Source: Cecembia sp. (GTDB taxonomy: Bacteria; Bacteroidota; Bacteroidia; Cytophagales; Cyclobacteriaceae). From it: a DNA stretch of 43,386 bases. Shown here piece after piece: positions 1-8,953 of this stretch. How positions within the stretch are numbered: the stretch's first letter is position 1; each line of letters starts with the position of its first letter. The notes beneath the pieces are model-generated. The model made no database searches. It saw nothing but the letters and a program-made list of their open reading frames with translations, and was not told where the DNA came from. The translations under genes were made by a program, and so were the position numbers. The stretch lies in NCBI RefSeq assembly GCF_007126775.1, contig NZ_SLAP01000208.1:1-43386 (forward strand), written 5' to 3'.

Positions 1-525
1 ACAGCTCATGATGCCATGCATGGGGTAGTGGCTACAAATAAAAAAGTCAACCATATCATAGGATGGATTGCTGCTATTTTGTTTTCATACAATTTTTACT
101 GGAAGCTATTTCCTAAACACCATGAACACCATCGGTTCGTTGCTACAGACAGAGACCCTGATTACCATGCTTCAGGCAATTTCTTTTTATGGTATTTTAG
201 TTTTATCAAACAATATCTAAGCATTTGGCAGTTTTTACTTATGGCAATTACGTTTAATGTTCTTAAGCTTTTTCTGCCAACAGAAAACCTAATCATTTTC
301 TGGATGTTACCTGCTATTTTGTCCACACTACAATTGTTTTACTTCGGAACATATTTGCCACACAGAGGGGAATCTGACAACAAACACCATTCAAATAGTC
401 AGGAAAAAAACCATCTTTGGGCATTTATCTCCTGTTATTTTTTCGGATACCATTACGAGCATCACGACTCTCCCAGCACACCTTGGTGGAGACTTTGGAA
501 GGTAAAAGAAAAGCAAAATGCCTAA
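1..525 (+). CDS. crtW: Beta-carotene ketolase CrtW (5'-truncated by window edge)
   Basis: The reading frame is open from base 1, so the gene starts before the window; 174 residues remain. CrtW enzymes are usually about 240 residues, so roughly the first 70 are missing. They are membrane di-iron oxygenases that add 4-keto groups to beta-ionone rings of carotenoids, giving canthaxanthin- or astaxanthin-type pigments. Three histidine boxes are visible: HDAMH at the start of the fragment, KHHEHH, and YHYEHH near the end. FGTYLPHR and the closing STPWWRL are characteristic of CrtW rather than generic fatty-acid desaturases. Hydrophobic stretches between the boxes fit membrane helices. The next gene is an unrelated TonB receptor, so any carotenoid cluster must lie upstream. 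A related desaturase is the only reasonable alternative. Confidence 0.9.
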   Translation, partial: TAHDAMHGVVATNKKVNHIIGWIAAILFSYNFYWKLFPKHHEHHRFVATDRDPDYHASGNFFLWYFSFIKQYLSIWQFLLMAITFNVLKLFLPTENLIIFWMLPAILSTLQLFYFGTYLPHRGESDNKHHSNSQEKNHLWAFISCYFFGYHYEHHDSPSTPWWRLWKVKEKQNA

Positions 526-548
526 TGCTTTAAATTATTTTTATTTTA

Positions 549-563
549 TTGATTTGAAATCAA
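549..563. repeat. Short AT-rich inverted repeat downstream of crtW
   Basis: TTGATTT and AAATCAA flank a single G, giving a perfect 7-bp inverted repeat in the 85-base gap between crtW and the TonB receptor gene. No clear T-run follows on the plus strand, so it is a poor intrinsic terminator. It could be a weak operator, or chance in AT-rich DNA. Confidence 0.25.
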
Positions 564-610
564 ACAATTCATTGAGGTATTGGATTAATAGTAAAAATTA
601 ATACTCAAAT

Positions 611-3016
611 ATGAAGTCTACGTTTACGCTTTTAATTAGTTTATTTGCGATTTTTTCAAGTTTTGCACAAGAAGGAGAAGTAAGGGGAAGGGTATTCAAT
701 AAAGTAAACAATGAGGGTATACCTTTTGCCAATGTTATCCTACTCGGTACAGATTACGGCACGGTAACGGATATAGATGGAAACTATTCAATATCCAACA
801 TCCCTCCAGGATTTTATAATGTTAGGGCGAGTTTTGTAGGATTTAGAACAAAAACCGAGTTTGATATTCAGATTACACTAGCAAGGGCTGTACGCTTGGA
901 TTTTAGTTTGATTGAGGAAGCTTCTGATCTTAGTGAAGTGACTGTTTCCGCTGATTTTTCCCGCTCTGACGAAACACCTATATCCGTGAGAAGACTCAAT
1001 ACAAATGAAATTGAAAGATATCCTGGGGGAAACAGAGATATTAGCCGGGTAATCCAATCCCTTCCTGGAGTTGCAAGTACCTCAAGTTTCAGAAATGATA
1101 TCATTATCAGGGGGGGAGCTCCCAATGAAAACAAATTCTTTGTAGATGAAATTGAAGTTCCTGTTATCAACCATTTTGCGACTCAGGGTTCTTCTGGTGG
1201 CCCTGTGGGAATTCTTAATGTTAACCTCATCAGAAATGTGGATGTTATCACCGGTGGATTTCCGGCAGACCGCATGAACTCTCTTAGTTCATTTTTCGAA
1301 TTCACTTTAAAAGAAGGACGAAAGGATAAAATGTTCACCCAAATGACGATAGGTGCCAGCGAATTTACATTATCCAATGAAGGGCCTTTGGGTGAGAAAA
1401 CCACTTACCTCGTGTCTGCTAGACGTTCTTACCTCCAATTCCTTTTTAGGGCTTTAGGTCTTCCGTTTCTTCCAACATTCAATGATTTTACCATAAAAAC
1501 TACAACCAAAATCAACTCCAAAACTGAGTTGACATTTCTGGCTGTCGGAGCTACAGGTAATTTTGCATTGAATTTTGACGAACCAAATAATGAAACAGAG
1601 TTGGAAAGAGAAAATAGGCTTTATCTATTGGAAAATCTTCCAATTACTTCTCAATGGAATTATACAACAGGGTTGAAACTCAAGCGCTTTAGAGAAAATG
1701 GTTTTTGGACTTTTGTCCTGAGCAGAAACATGCTCAATAACAGATCCTTTAAGTACTTTCAAAATGATGAAAGTGACCCTGCAAATCTTACATTTGATTA
1801 TGTATCTCAGGAAAGTGAAAATAAATTCAGGGCAGAAAACTCCATATTCAAAAAAGGCTTCAATCTAAAATACGGTGTCAATTATGAATTTTCCCGTTTT
1901 TTCATCAACAGTTTTGACCGCTTCTCATTTGCCAATGAAGGTTTGATAATTGATGTCAACGATCAAACATTTTTCAACAGTTATGGCGCGTTTATCTCAG
2001 GGAGCAAAAATTTTAACAATGAAAGGCTTTTGATAAGCGGTGGTGTCAGGCTAGATGGAAGTGATTTTGGAAAAACCGCCAGCAATCCTTTGAACCAAAT
2101 CAGCCCTAGACTTTCTGTTTCCTATCAGCTAAAACCACAGCTCTTCTGGACCACCAATGCAGGAATATATTACCAAAAACCCCCGTATACTTCTTTGGGG
2201 TTCAGAAATAATGAAGGGGAACTGGTCAACCAACTGAATGATATCAGATTTATCCAGTCTACCCATTTTGTCACAGGAATCGAAAAAGTAATTCCGGAAA
2301 AAAGCAGAAGATTCTCAATAGAAGGTTTTTATAAACTGTACAAAGATTACCCTTCTTCCTTATTGAATGGCATAGCTCTGGCCAACTTAGGTGCTGACTT
2401 TGGAGTCATCGGAAATGAACCTGTAATTTCCAATGCGGAGGGAAGGGCATATGGTTTGGAATTTCTTGCCCAGCAGAGGTTATACAATAACTTTTATGGA
2501 ATAGCTGCTGTAACCTTGGTAAGAAGTGAATTTACAAATCCAAACACTGAGGGGTTTGTTCCTTCTGCTTGGGATAATGGCATCATCGTCAGTCTGACAG
2601 CAGGAAAAAGGTTTGGAAAAAATTGGGAGGCAGGTGCCAGATGGCGCTTTCTCGGAGGTCTGCCATATACACCCATTGATGTGGCCACATCATCCCTGAT
2701 AGATGTATGGAATCTACGTGGTCAGGGCATATTGGATTTTAATCAAATCAACGCACTGCGATTGGGAGAATTTCACCAATTGGACATAAGAATAGATAAA
2801 CGCTACTTTTTCAAAAAATGGAACTTCAATTGGTATATAGATATAGAAAATCTCTATAATTTTCAGGCTGATCAGCCACCGTTATTGTTCCCTGAAAGAG
2901 ATGTACAGGGAGGATTAATTGTCAATCCAGATGATCCCTCTCGCTACCTCACACGATTGGTAAATAATCCAGCAGGAACCATTATTCCAACAATTGGGAT
3001 CATTGTAGAATTTTAA
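611..3016 (+). CDS. TonB-dependent receptor with carboxypeptidase-regulatory-like N-terminus
   Basis: An outer-membrane active transporter of 801 residues. It opens with a signal peptide (about residues 1-19, ending FSSFAQ). A beta-sandwich of the CarboxypepD_reg-like type follows (about 22-100: GRVFNKVNNEGIPFANV, DGNYSISNIPPG). The TonB plug is at about 115-240 (RDISRVIQSLPGV, IIIRGGAPNENKFFVDEIEV). A long region of alternating aromatic strands ends in the terminal phenylalanine (IIVEF) typical of outer-membrane barrels. The substrate cannot be read from the sequence. No SusD partner is adjacent, so a SusCD glycan system is unlikely. The hairpin right after the stop suggests the gene forms its own transcription unit. 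The family call is secure; the ligand is unknown. Confidence 0.93.
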   Translation: MKSTFTLLISLFAIFSSFAQEGEVRGRVFNKVNNEGIPFANVILLGTDYGTVTDIDGNYSISNIPPGFYNVRASFVGFRTKTEFDIQITLARAVRLDFSLIEEASDLSEVTVSADFSRSDETPISVRRLNTNEIERYPGGNRDISRVIQSLPGVASTSSFRNDIIIRGGAPNENKFFVDEIEVPVINHFATQGSSGGPVGILNVNLIRNVDVITGGFPADRMNSLSSFFEFTLKEGRKDKMFTQMTIGASEFTLSNEGPLGEKTTYLVSARRSYLQFLFRALGLPFLPTFNDFTIKTTTKINSKTELTFLAVGATGNFALNFDEPNNETELERENRLYLLENLPITSQWNYTTGLKLKRFRENGFWTFVLSRNMLNNRSFKYFQNDESDPANLTFDYVSQESENKFRAENSIFKKGFNLKYGVNYEFSRFFINSFDRFSFANEGLIIDVNDQTFFNSYGAFISGSKNFNNERLLISGGVRLDGSDFGKTASNPLNQISPRLSVSYQLKPQLFWTTNAGIYYQKPPYTSLGFRNNEGELVNQLNDIRFIQSTHFVTGIEKVIPEKSRRFSIEGFYKLYKDYPSSLLNGIALANLGADFGVIGNEPVISNAEGRAYGLEFLAQQRLYNNFYGIAAVTLVRSEFTNPNTEGFVPSAWDNGIIVSLTAGKRFGKNWEAGARWRFLGGLPYTPIDVATSSLIDVWNLRGQGILDFNQINALRLGEFHQLDIRIDKRYFFKKWNFNWYIDIENLYNFQADQPPLLFPERDVQGGLIVNPDDPSRYLTRLVNNPAGTIIPTIGIIVEF

Positions 3017-3023
3017 TTCTTTG

Positions 3024-3043
3024 CCCTGGCACTATCGCCAGGG
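3024..3043 (+). terminator. Rho-independent terminator after the TonB receptor gene
   Basis: A perfect 7-bp GC-rich stem (CCCTGGC / GCCAGGG) encloses a six-base loop. It begins seven bases after the stop codon and is followed by a T-rich tract (TATTATTTTATTTTT). This is a textbook intrinsic terminator for the gene at 611-3016. Confidence 0.8.
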
Positions 3044-3071
3044 TATTATTTTATTTTTACTTTTGCATTTG

Positions 3072-4217
3072 ATGAGAAAGCCTTTTTTGTTTTTACTTCT
3101 ATCTGCACTTTTTTTGTCCAAAACCCAAGGTCAAAGTTTTCAAGATACTTTAAAACATGAAAAACCAGGGCTGTTGGATAAAACCTTTGATCTTGGAGAT
3201 CAGGTCATCGATTTGATTTCTGGAGAAAATTGGGCTTTTATCCCAATTGTGGTTTATTCACCTGAAACCAGACTTGGCCTAGGAGTTAGAGCCATTCGGG
3301 TATTCCAATTTCGTGATCAAGATAATCCTTTACTTAGGCCATCGAGTTTACCCATTACTTTCCTTTATACTTTAAATAGACAAGCTATTTTTACTTCTGA
3401 GGTTAATCTCTGGGCAAATGAGAATAAGGATTTTTTCAATGCCCGGTTAGAACTCTCCGACTTCCCATTTCGGTTTTATGGAATAGGAAACCAACCAATA
3501 TTAGAGGAAGGGGAATCTTACAGCACAAGGTATGCATACTTCCATGGATTATTCCAAAAAAGATTGACAGAAGGGATTTATCTGGGAGGAAGATATGAGT
3601 TTAGGGTAGATGACATTTACGAAAAACAAGAAGGAGGGCTTTTGGATGTCGGGAATATTCCTGGATCAAATGGACAGCGTCTTTCAGGTCTGGGAATTGT
3701 AATGACCCACGATACCCGTGATCAAATTTTTCAGCCTACGAAAGGGTGGTTTAGTACAATTACCGCTATGGGGTTCCCAGCTTGGTTAGGCAGTAATTTT
3801 AATTTTTATCAATACACTTTTGATTTAAGAAAGTACACATTATTAGGAGATCAAAAAATATTGGCACTTCAATCCTGGTGGAGTTTTACTTCTGGAGATG
3901 CACCTTTTCAACACATTTCATTAATAGGTGGAAGCGAAAGGATGCGTGGATTTTTTGAAGGCAGGTATAGGGACAGACATGCATTGGTACAGCAAGCAGA
4001 GTTTCGATTACCCATTTATAGAAATCTTGGGATGGTGTTTTTTGGCCATGCCGGTCAGGTTTTTTCCAACTTTAACCGCGTTGAATTTTCCAAGATGCGG
4101 TATGGAGCTGGGATGGGCTTTCGGTATCGATTAAACAAAGAAGGGCTAAATATAAGATTAGATTTTGCTTTGGGTGATCAAAGCGCCTTTTATTTTGGCT
4201 TAAATGAGGCTTTTTAG
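3072..4217 (+). CDS. Omp85/BamA-TamA-like outer-membrane barrel without POTRA domains
   Basis: The ATG at 3072 is chosen because it begins a clean signal peptide (MRKPFLFLLLSALFLSKTQGQ). The longer frame from 3021 starts at a TTG and runs through the terminator hairpin. The mature protein of about 360 residues is nearly all amphipathic beta strands and ends in an aromatic-rich C-terminus. GGSERMRGFFEGRYRDR resembles the loop-6 RGF/Y motif of the bacterial surface antigen (Omp85) barrel. The N-terminal region is too short for POTRA domains, so this resembles the stand-alone Omp85-like proteins of Bacteroidota rather than the essential BamA. The role is unknown; insertion or secretion of an envelope component is an inference from the fold. 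Confidence 0.8.
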   Translation: MRKPFLFLLLSALFLSKTQGQSFQDTLKHEKPGLLDKTFDLGDQVIDLISGENWAFIPIVVYSPETRLGLGVRAIRVFQFRDQDNPLLRPSSLPITFLYTLNRQAIFTSEVNLWANENKDFFNARLELSDFPFRFYGIGNQPILEEGESYSTRYAYFHGLFQKRLTEGIYLGGRYEFRVDDIYEKQEGGLLDVGNIPGSNGQRLSGLGIVMTHDTRDQIFQPTKGWFSTITAMGFPAWLGSNFNFYQYTFDLRKYTLLGDQKILALQSWWSFTSGDAPFQHISLIGGSERMRGFFEGRYRDRHALVQQAEFRLPIYRNLGMVFFGHAGQVFSNFNRVEFSKMRYGAGMGFRYRLNKEGLNIRLDFALGDQSAFYFGLNEAF

Positions 4218-4285
4218 TTAGGTTTTGTTTGAACTATTTATTTATATAGCGATATTTAGTTGTTAGTTTTATTAATAAATACCTG

Positions 4286-6796
4286 ATGAAAAGAATTCTG
4301 ATTTTTATAGCCTTTTTTTCTTTGTGGTCAAACAAAATTTTCTCCCAAAGCAACATTGAACTTTTGGAAACAGCCTTAGAAAATTATGCAGCTGTTTATC
4401 CTTGGGAAAAAGTTTACCTGCACACAGACAAACCCCATTATTTTCTTAATGATACCATCTGGTTCAAAGCATATGGAACATTAGAGGTAGATAGCGAAAA
4501 GATTTATCCGACCTTATCGGTCCCACTTTATGTGGACCTGATTGACAGCCGCTTTGACCGAAATATCGACCGTTCCATTGTCAGGATGGAAGATGGTAAA
4601 GGTACTGGAGACATAGTACTTCCCAGGGATTTAGAGCCTGGCATTTATACACTTAGGGCATATACCAATTGGATGCAAAATTTTGGTAACAAGGCTTTTT
4701 TTACCAAAGATATTTTTATCGGGGAAGTTGGTGATAGTTGGAACCTGCCAGATTTTGAACCACAATTCTTTATTGGATTCTATCCTGAAGGGGGAAATCT
4801 GGTAGCAGGTACTGAGAATCTGATCGGTTTCAAAGCGAGCGATGAATTTGGCAAGGGAGTAGATGTAAGCGGAGTAATTTTTAATAGTAAAGGAGAAGAA
4901 ATACAGCAATTTGAATCCGATTACCTTGGAATGGGTAAAGTGAGATTTGTGCCTGAAAAAGGCGAAAATTATGAGGTATTGGTTACTCCCAAAAATAAAG
5001 CAGCCAAAAAGTTTGAACTGGGAAGGATTGTAGAGGAGGGTCATCTTTTACAAGTTGATGGATTAGGCGATGAAAAACATTTGGAAATCAGGGTTTATCA
5101 AAACACGTCCAATCCACCAAAAGAATTGCACCTGATCGCCATGCGAAAGGGAGGAGTAGCTTGGAAAGGCCAAATCAATCTTTCTGATAATGAAAGTACC
5201 CTCAGTATTCCAAAGAATTCTTTTCAAGCAGGATTGCATAAGTTCTCTCTCATGGATGAAGAAACAAGAATTCTTGCAGAACGATTGGTTTTTCTATTTC
5301 CAAAGCAGGCTGGAGAATCCTTTTTTCACACAGATAAGGATTCCTATCAGCCGAAAGAAAATGTCCAACTGGAAATTCTTGTTCAAGACGCTTCAGGTAT
5401 GGGAATCGAGGGGGAATTCTCCGTCTCAGTATTGGATGGGGATCAGATATTTTATCCTGAAAGCACACAAAATATCTTCACTTATTTTCTTTTGGACTCA
5501 GAGGTATTTGGTGAAGTAGAAAAGCCTGCCTATTACTTTGATCCACATCAAGAAAATGCTGCAAAGCATCTTGATAATTTGCTATTGACTCAGGGTTGGA
5601 GAAGATTTAATTGGAGCGATTTAGCAAAACTTCAATCTTTACCCAATTTTAGTATAGAACCGGGATTGTCTGTCTCAGGAAAAGTGGAAACTGGTGGGAA
5701 AAGAGAAATTTCAGAACCCCAGGTATTAACCCTTATGGTCAGGCATCCTTTTGAAGACCCAGAGGTATATGATGGCGTAACAGATTCATTAGGTAATTTT
5801 AGTTTTACAGGCCTGGATTTCGAAGATTCGGTCACAGTTTTTGTCCAGACGCTTGAGGTGAAAGAAAAGAAAAAACGGTCTAGGGAAGTCAAAGAAAATG
5901 AAATCAATATTATACCTCCAAGAATCCCATTTATCGGTGAAAGGAAGTATACAAGCTTTTCTCCCAACTCAGCATTTCGTGATGAAAATGAATATTTGAT
6001 CACTGTCAGGGAAACCAAAAACCTGATGGACCAATTCAAAACCAATCGGGAAGTTGAATTGGGAGAAGTCACAATCGTCGGCAGACGGTCACAAATGATT
6101 CCTGACAATAGAACTCTACAGTATCAGGATAAGCCGGATGCAAAACTTGAATTGACTGAAGAATTTTATTATTTCTCCAATGTTTTTCAGCTGCTGAGAG
6201 GAAGGTTTGCTGGTGTCGATGTAAGAGGAGACGTAATCAGTCTAAATCCTTTTCCTGTCGTGCTGATTAGAGGTGGAAGGATTACCGGTGATGGTGGGCT
6301 TGCAGGTGCTACCTTTCTTTTGAATGGTGCTCCAGTGCAGCCTGAAACACTTGCAGCCTTACCTGTGCCTGAAATTGAGCGAATAGATATTCTGCGGGGT
6401 TTAAGTAAAGGCGCTGTCTTTGGCAGTTTTGGGGGAGGTGGTATCATACATATCCTGACCAAATCAGGGAATCCTAATCGGGATTTTGCAGATATAGATA
6501 CCAAAGGAAATGCCGTGGCAGAGGTTTTGGGTTATTCACCAGTGAGGGAATTTTACGAACCTCCCGTGGTACCCGATATCAATGTTCCTTTTGCAGTAGA
6601 TTATCGGTCTACTATCTATTGGAACCCTAAGGTATTAACAAACCAAGAAGGAAAAACCAAGATCAACTTTAGATTGACTGAAGGCAGTCCTGTGGTCAGG
6701 GTAATTTTGGAGGGACTTTCCAATGAAGGAGACCCGATATTTGGTACCTATACTTTTCATGTAGGAAATAGAGAAAGGAATCAGGTTCAGGATTAG
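4286..6796 (+). CDS. Exported macroglobulin-like (MG2) protein with C-terminal TonB-plug domain
   Basis: An 836-residue protein with an N-terminal signal peptide (about 1-21, ending KIFSQS). EKVYLHTDKPHYFLNDTIWF near residue 41 is a typical start for an MG2/alpha-2-macroglobulin-type beta sandwich. A second similar opening, FFHTDKDSYQPKENVQLE, lies near 346. A carboxypeptidase-regulatory-like region at about 470-540 follows. The stretch at about 623-730 is a TonB-receptor plug (LLRGRFAGVDV, VVLIRGG, IERIDILRG, GGGIIHILTKSG). After it come only about 105 residues, so there is no room for a 22-strand barrel. Bacteroidota carry many such receptor-plug proteins without a barrel; the function is not established. 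A periplasmic or outer-membrane-associated structural or binding role is an inference. It lies just after the Omp85-like gene, with no clear terminator between. Confidence 0.8.
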   Translation: MKRILIFIAFFSLWSNKIFSQSNIELLETALENYAAVYPWEKVYLHTDKPHYFLNDTIWFKAYGTLEVDSEKIYPTLSVPLYVDLIDSRFDRNIDRSIVRMEDGKGTGDIVLPRDLEPGIYTLRAYTNWMQNFGNKAFFTKDIFIGEVGDSWNLPDFEPQFFIGFYPEGGNLVAGTENLIGFKASDEFGKGVDVSGVIFNSKGEEIQQFESDYLGMGKVRFVPEKGENYEVLVTPKNKAAKKFELGRIVEEGHLLQVDGLGDEKHLEIRVYQNTSNPPKELHLIAMRKGGVAWKGQINLSDNESTLSIPKNSFQAGLHKFSLMDEETRILAERLVFLFPKQAGESFFHTDKDSYQPKENVQLEILVQDASGMGIEGEFSVSVLDGDQIFYPESTQNIFTYFLLDSEVFGEVEKPAYYFDPHQENAAKHLDNLLLTQGWRRFNWSDLAKLQSLPNFSIEPGLSVSGKVETGGKREISEPQVLTLMVRHPFEDPEVYDGVTDSLGNFSFTGLDFEDSVTVFVQTLEVKEKKKRSREVKENEINIIPPRIPFIGERKYTSFSPNSAFRDENEYLITVRETKNLMDQFKTNREVELGEVTIVGRRSQMIPDNRTLQYQDKPDAKLELTEEFYYFSNVFQLLRGRFAGVDVRGDVISLNPFPVVLIRGGRITGDGGLAGATFLLNGAPVQPETLAALPVPEIERIDILRGLSKGAVFGSFGGGGIIHILTKSGNPNRDFADIDTKGNAVAEVLGYSPVREFYEPPVVPDINVPFAVDYRSTIYWNPKVLTNQEGKTKINFRLTEGSPVVRVILEGLSNEGDPIFGTYTFHVGNRERNQVQD

Positions 6797-7029
6797 TAGT
6801 ATTTGGGAAATGGAATTTATTAAAATGAATTCTTACTTTTATTTTGACTGCTAAAAAAGATAGGTAAATGGTAATGAGAAGAGGAAGCTTATAAAAAGAA
6901 AGGTATATTTTCCGGTACTGGGTTTGGATAATTGATTGAATAGTGAAGAAAAAAATCTTTTGTTATTAGGAAACAATCTCGCAGGGTTAAGCCCTTGATT
7001 AAAGAAATTTTTGGTAAATTCTCTTTTGA

Positions 7030-7674
7030 ATGAACTTACTGGATATCCATACACATTCCCAAGGCAACCCAACAGGGATATTTAATGGTATCCCCAAAAA
7101 AAGAGAGAACATACAACCATTTTCTATTGGTTTACATCCTTGGTATCTTAAAGGGGATTGGGAACAGGAAGTCTTCCGACTTGAGCAATACCTTAACAAT
7201 CCAAACCTTTTTGCAGTTGGTGAATGTGGTTTTGATTTGGTCAAAGGACCTCCTCCTGACTTACAAATGGCGGCATTTAAGGCCCAGGCGGATTTGGCAA
7301 AAAAATACGATTTACCGCTTATTTTGCATTGTGTCAAAGGGCTTCATTTGCTTCAAAAGTATCTAAAAACAAACGTTTACCCCCCTTTTATCATTTGGCA
7401 TGGCTTCAATCTAAAGTCTGCCGTTGTAGAAAATTTGCATAATTTCCCAGTATATTTTTCATTTGGAGAAGCCTTATTTCAAAACAATGCAAATGCCAAA
7501 AAATGCTTAAAGGAATGTCCATTAGACAGGGTTTTTTTTGAGACTGATATTTCAGAAAAAAATATTTCCGCTATTTATGAACAGGCTTCACTAATTTTGG
7601 GCATTCCTGTCTACACTTTGGACAGACAGGTCAGAGAAAATTGGATGCATATCTCAAAAAGAATATTCAAATGA
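7030..7674 (+). CDS. TatD-family metal-dependent hydrolase (short form)
   Basis: The 214-residue protein keeps the TatD metal-binding signature: HTH in LLDIHTHS at the N-terminus, the glutamate of VGECGFD, histidines in LILHC and IIWHGF, and the aspartate of FFETDIS. TatD proteins are amidohydrolase-fold enzymes, several of which show Mg-dependent deoxyribonuclease activity. The usual length is about 255-265 residues, so this is a compact variant, with the barrel segments after the metal-binding aspartate shortened. Its stop overlaps the start of tcdA (ATGA at 7671-7674), implying translational coupling. The true substrate is unknown. About 230 non-coding bases precede it, with no promoter or hairpin that I can defend. 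Confidence 0.82.
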   Translation: MNLLDIHTHSQGNPTGIFNGIPKKRENIQPFSIGLHPWYLKGDWEQEVFRLEQYLNNPNLFAVGECGFDLVKGPPPDLQMAAFKAQADLAKKYDLPLILHCVKGLHLLQKYLKTNVYPPFIIWHGFNLKSAVVENLHNFPVYFSFGEALFQNNANAKKCLKECPLDRVFFETDISEKNISAIYEQASLILGIPVYTLDRQVRENWMHISKRIFK

Positions 7675-8399
7675 ATGATTTTACCTGGCTTTCACGTACA
7701 GAACTTTTAATAGGGCGTGAAGGATTGGAAAAGTTGGCCAAAAAGCATGTCCTGATTGTAGGCCTTGGTGGTGTCGGATCGTTTGCCGCCGAATTTATTT
7801 GCAGAAGCGGTATAGGGGAAATGACCATCATTGATGGAGATGTGGTGGATATTAGCAATTGCAACAGGCAACTACCGGCAACCCAAAAAAATGTGGGACA
7901 ATCAAAAGCGGAATGGATGGAGGAGCGCTTACTTAGCATCAACCCTCAACTCAAAATACACGTGATAGGTAAATTTCTTGCGCCTGAGCCTATGACAAAG
8001 CTTCTTAATGAGAATGAATTTGATTATGTAGTGGACTGCATTGACAGTTTAACACCAAAACTACATCTAATTGCAGGAGCCCAGCAAAGAGGGTTTCCAT
8101 TGGTAAGTTCTATGGGAGCAGGAGGAAAAATGGATCCTACCCAAATCAGGATTGCCGATATATCGGAAACCCATAACTGCAAGCTTGCCAGGATGCTTCG
8201 GAAAAGATTGAAAAGATTAGATATAAAAAGAGGTTTTAAGGTCGTTTTTTCAACTGAACTTTACATCAAAGAGAGTTTAATGATGACCGACGGAAAAAAT
8301 TATAAAAAATCCGCCTATGGTACCATGTCTTTTTTACCTGCAGCCTTTGGTTGCAGTTGTGCATCTGTGGTCATCAATGATCTTTTGGTGTCAGGCTAA
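7671..8399 (+). CDS. tcdA: tRNA threonylcarbamoyladenosine dehydratase (TcdA/CsdL-like)
   Basis: An E1-like ThiF-fold enzyme that in E. coli uses ATP to convert t6A37 of tRNA to cyclic ct6A. The nucleotide loop VGLGGVGSFAAEFICRSGIG is present, followed by DGDVVDISNCNRQ, the classic ThiF/MoeB adenylation segment. Later come DYVVDCID and SSMGAGGKMDPTQI, which is typical of TcdA rather than ThiF or MoeB. The ATG at 7671 is preferred to the frame opening at 7641, because it gives the expected N-terminus (WLSRTELLIG) and the common 4-base overlap with the upstream tatD-like gene. At 242 residues it matches the family length. No thiS/moaD-like partner is adjacent, which also favours TcdA. Confidence 0.9.
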   Translation: MNDFTWLSRTELLIGREGLEKLAKKHVLIVGLGGVGSFAAEFICRSGIGEMTIIDGDVVDISNCNRQLPATQKNVGQSKAEWMEERLLSINPQLKIHVIGKFLAPEPMTKLLNENEFDYVVDCIDSLTPKLHLIAGAQQRGFPLVSSMGAGGKMDPTQIRIADISETHNCKLARMLRKRLKRLDIKRGFKVVFSTELYIKESLMMTDGKNYKKSAYGTMSFLPAAFGCSCASVVINDLLVSG

Positions 8400-8447
8400 A
8401 AAATTCTCACCCATCAGGCAAGCCTATTTTTAACAAAACAGAATCTT

Positions 8448-8915
8448 TTAAGTATGGAAATGATATAGGAATACCAATGTCCCAGTAAAAGCAGGTTTTC
8501 TTTGGTCTTTGATTTCCAATTTGACATCTACTTCGGCCTTGATGGTTCCTCTAAGGTTAACCACATTTTTCAGGCCAGCATTAAGCCTAACTTCATTATC
8601 GACCAGCACCGCTTGGGCAAAGCGTAGATTTTCTATTCCATAATTGACCATCATCTTTAGATTCTGCACCTGAACAATCTGCTCCCAAAGATAAGGTACC
8701 AATGAAAGTGTAAGATAACCATGGGCAATGGTATTCCCGAAAGTACCTTCCAATTTGGCGCGCTCAGGGTCAGTATGAATCCATTGATGGTCGAGCGTTG
8801 CTTCCGCGAATTTATTGATCTGTTCCTGTGTAATCCGGTGATATTCAGATAATCCTAGGTCGTTTCCAATAAATTTTTCGAAATCTTCAAAACTTCCAAT
8901 TGTGATATGAGCCAT
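8448..8915 (-). CDS. MaoC-family (R)-specific enoyl-CoA hydratase-like protein
   Basis: A 155-residue single hot-dog-fold dehydratase. The ATG at 8915 gives the family N-terminus (MAHITIGSFEDFEKFIG); the longer open frame to 9005 adds an unrelated hydrophobic stretch. The catalytic signature HQWIHTDPERA with downstream FGNTIAHGYLTLSLVP matches the D-x(4)-H dehydratase motif of MaoC/PhaJ enzymes. These hydrate trans-2-enoyl-CoA in fatty-acid metabolism. The gene stands alone between tcdA (convergent) and a divergently transcribed exported protein, so the acyl chain handled cannot be inferred from context. Confidence 0.88.
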   Translation of the reverse strand: MAHITIGSFEDFEKFIGNDLGLSEYHRITQEQINKFAEATLDHQWIHTDPERAKLEGTFGNTIAHGYLTLSLVPYLWEQIVQVQNLKMMVNYGIENLRFAQAVLVDNEVRLNAGLKNVVNLRGTIKAEVDVKLEIKDQRKPAFTGTLVFLYHFHT

Positions 8916-8953
8916 AGACTGATTATTTTTGAAAATAAAGTTAACAAAAATCC

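Noticed and set aside
3058-3065. TACTTTTG, matching TAnnTTTG, before the Omp85-like gene
   Set aside because: It is only seven bases from the ATG, inside the terminator's T-rich tail, and lacks a -33 element.
4631-5044. 137-codon minus-strand open frame inside the MG2/plug gene
   Set aside because: It lies wholly antisense to a gene with clear signal peptide and domains; its translation is low-complexity with no motif.
5632-6108. 158-codon minus-strand open frame inside the MG2/plug gene
   Set aside because: Antisense to conserved coding sequence and lacking any family signature.
6970-7000. AGGG/CCCT mini-hairpin before the TatD-like gene
   Set aside because: Only four base pairs and no T-run; likely chance.
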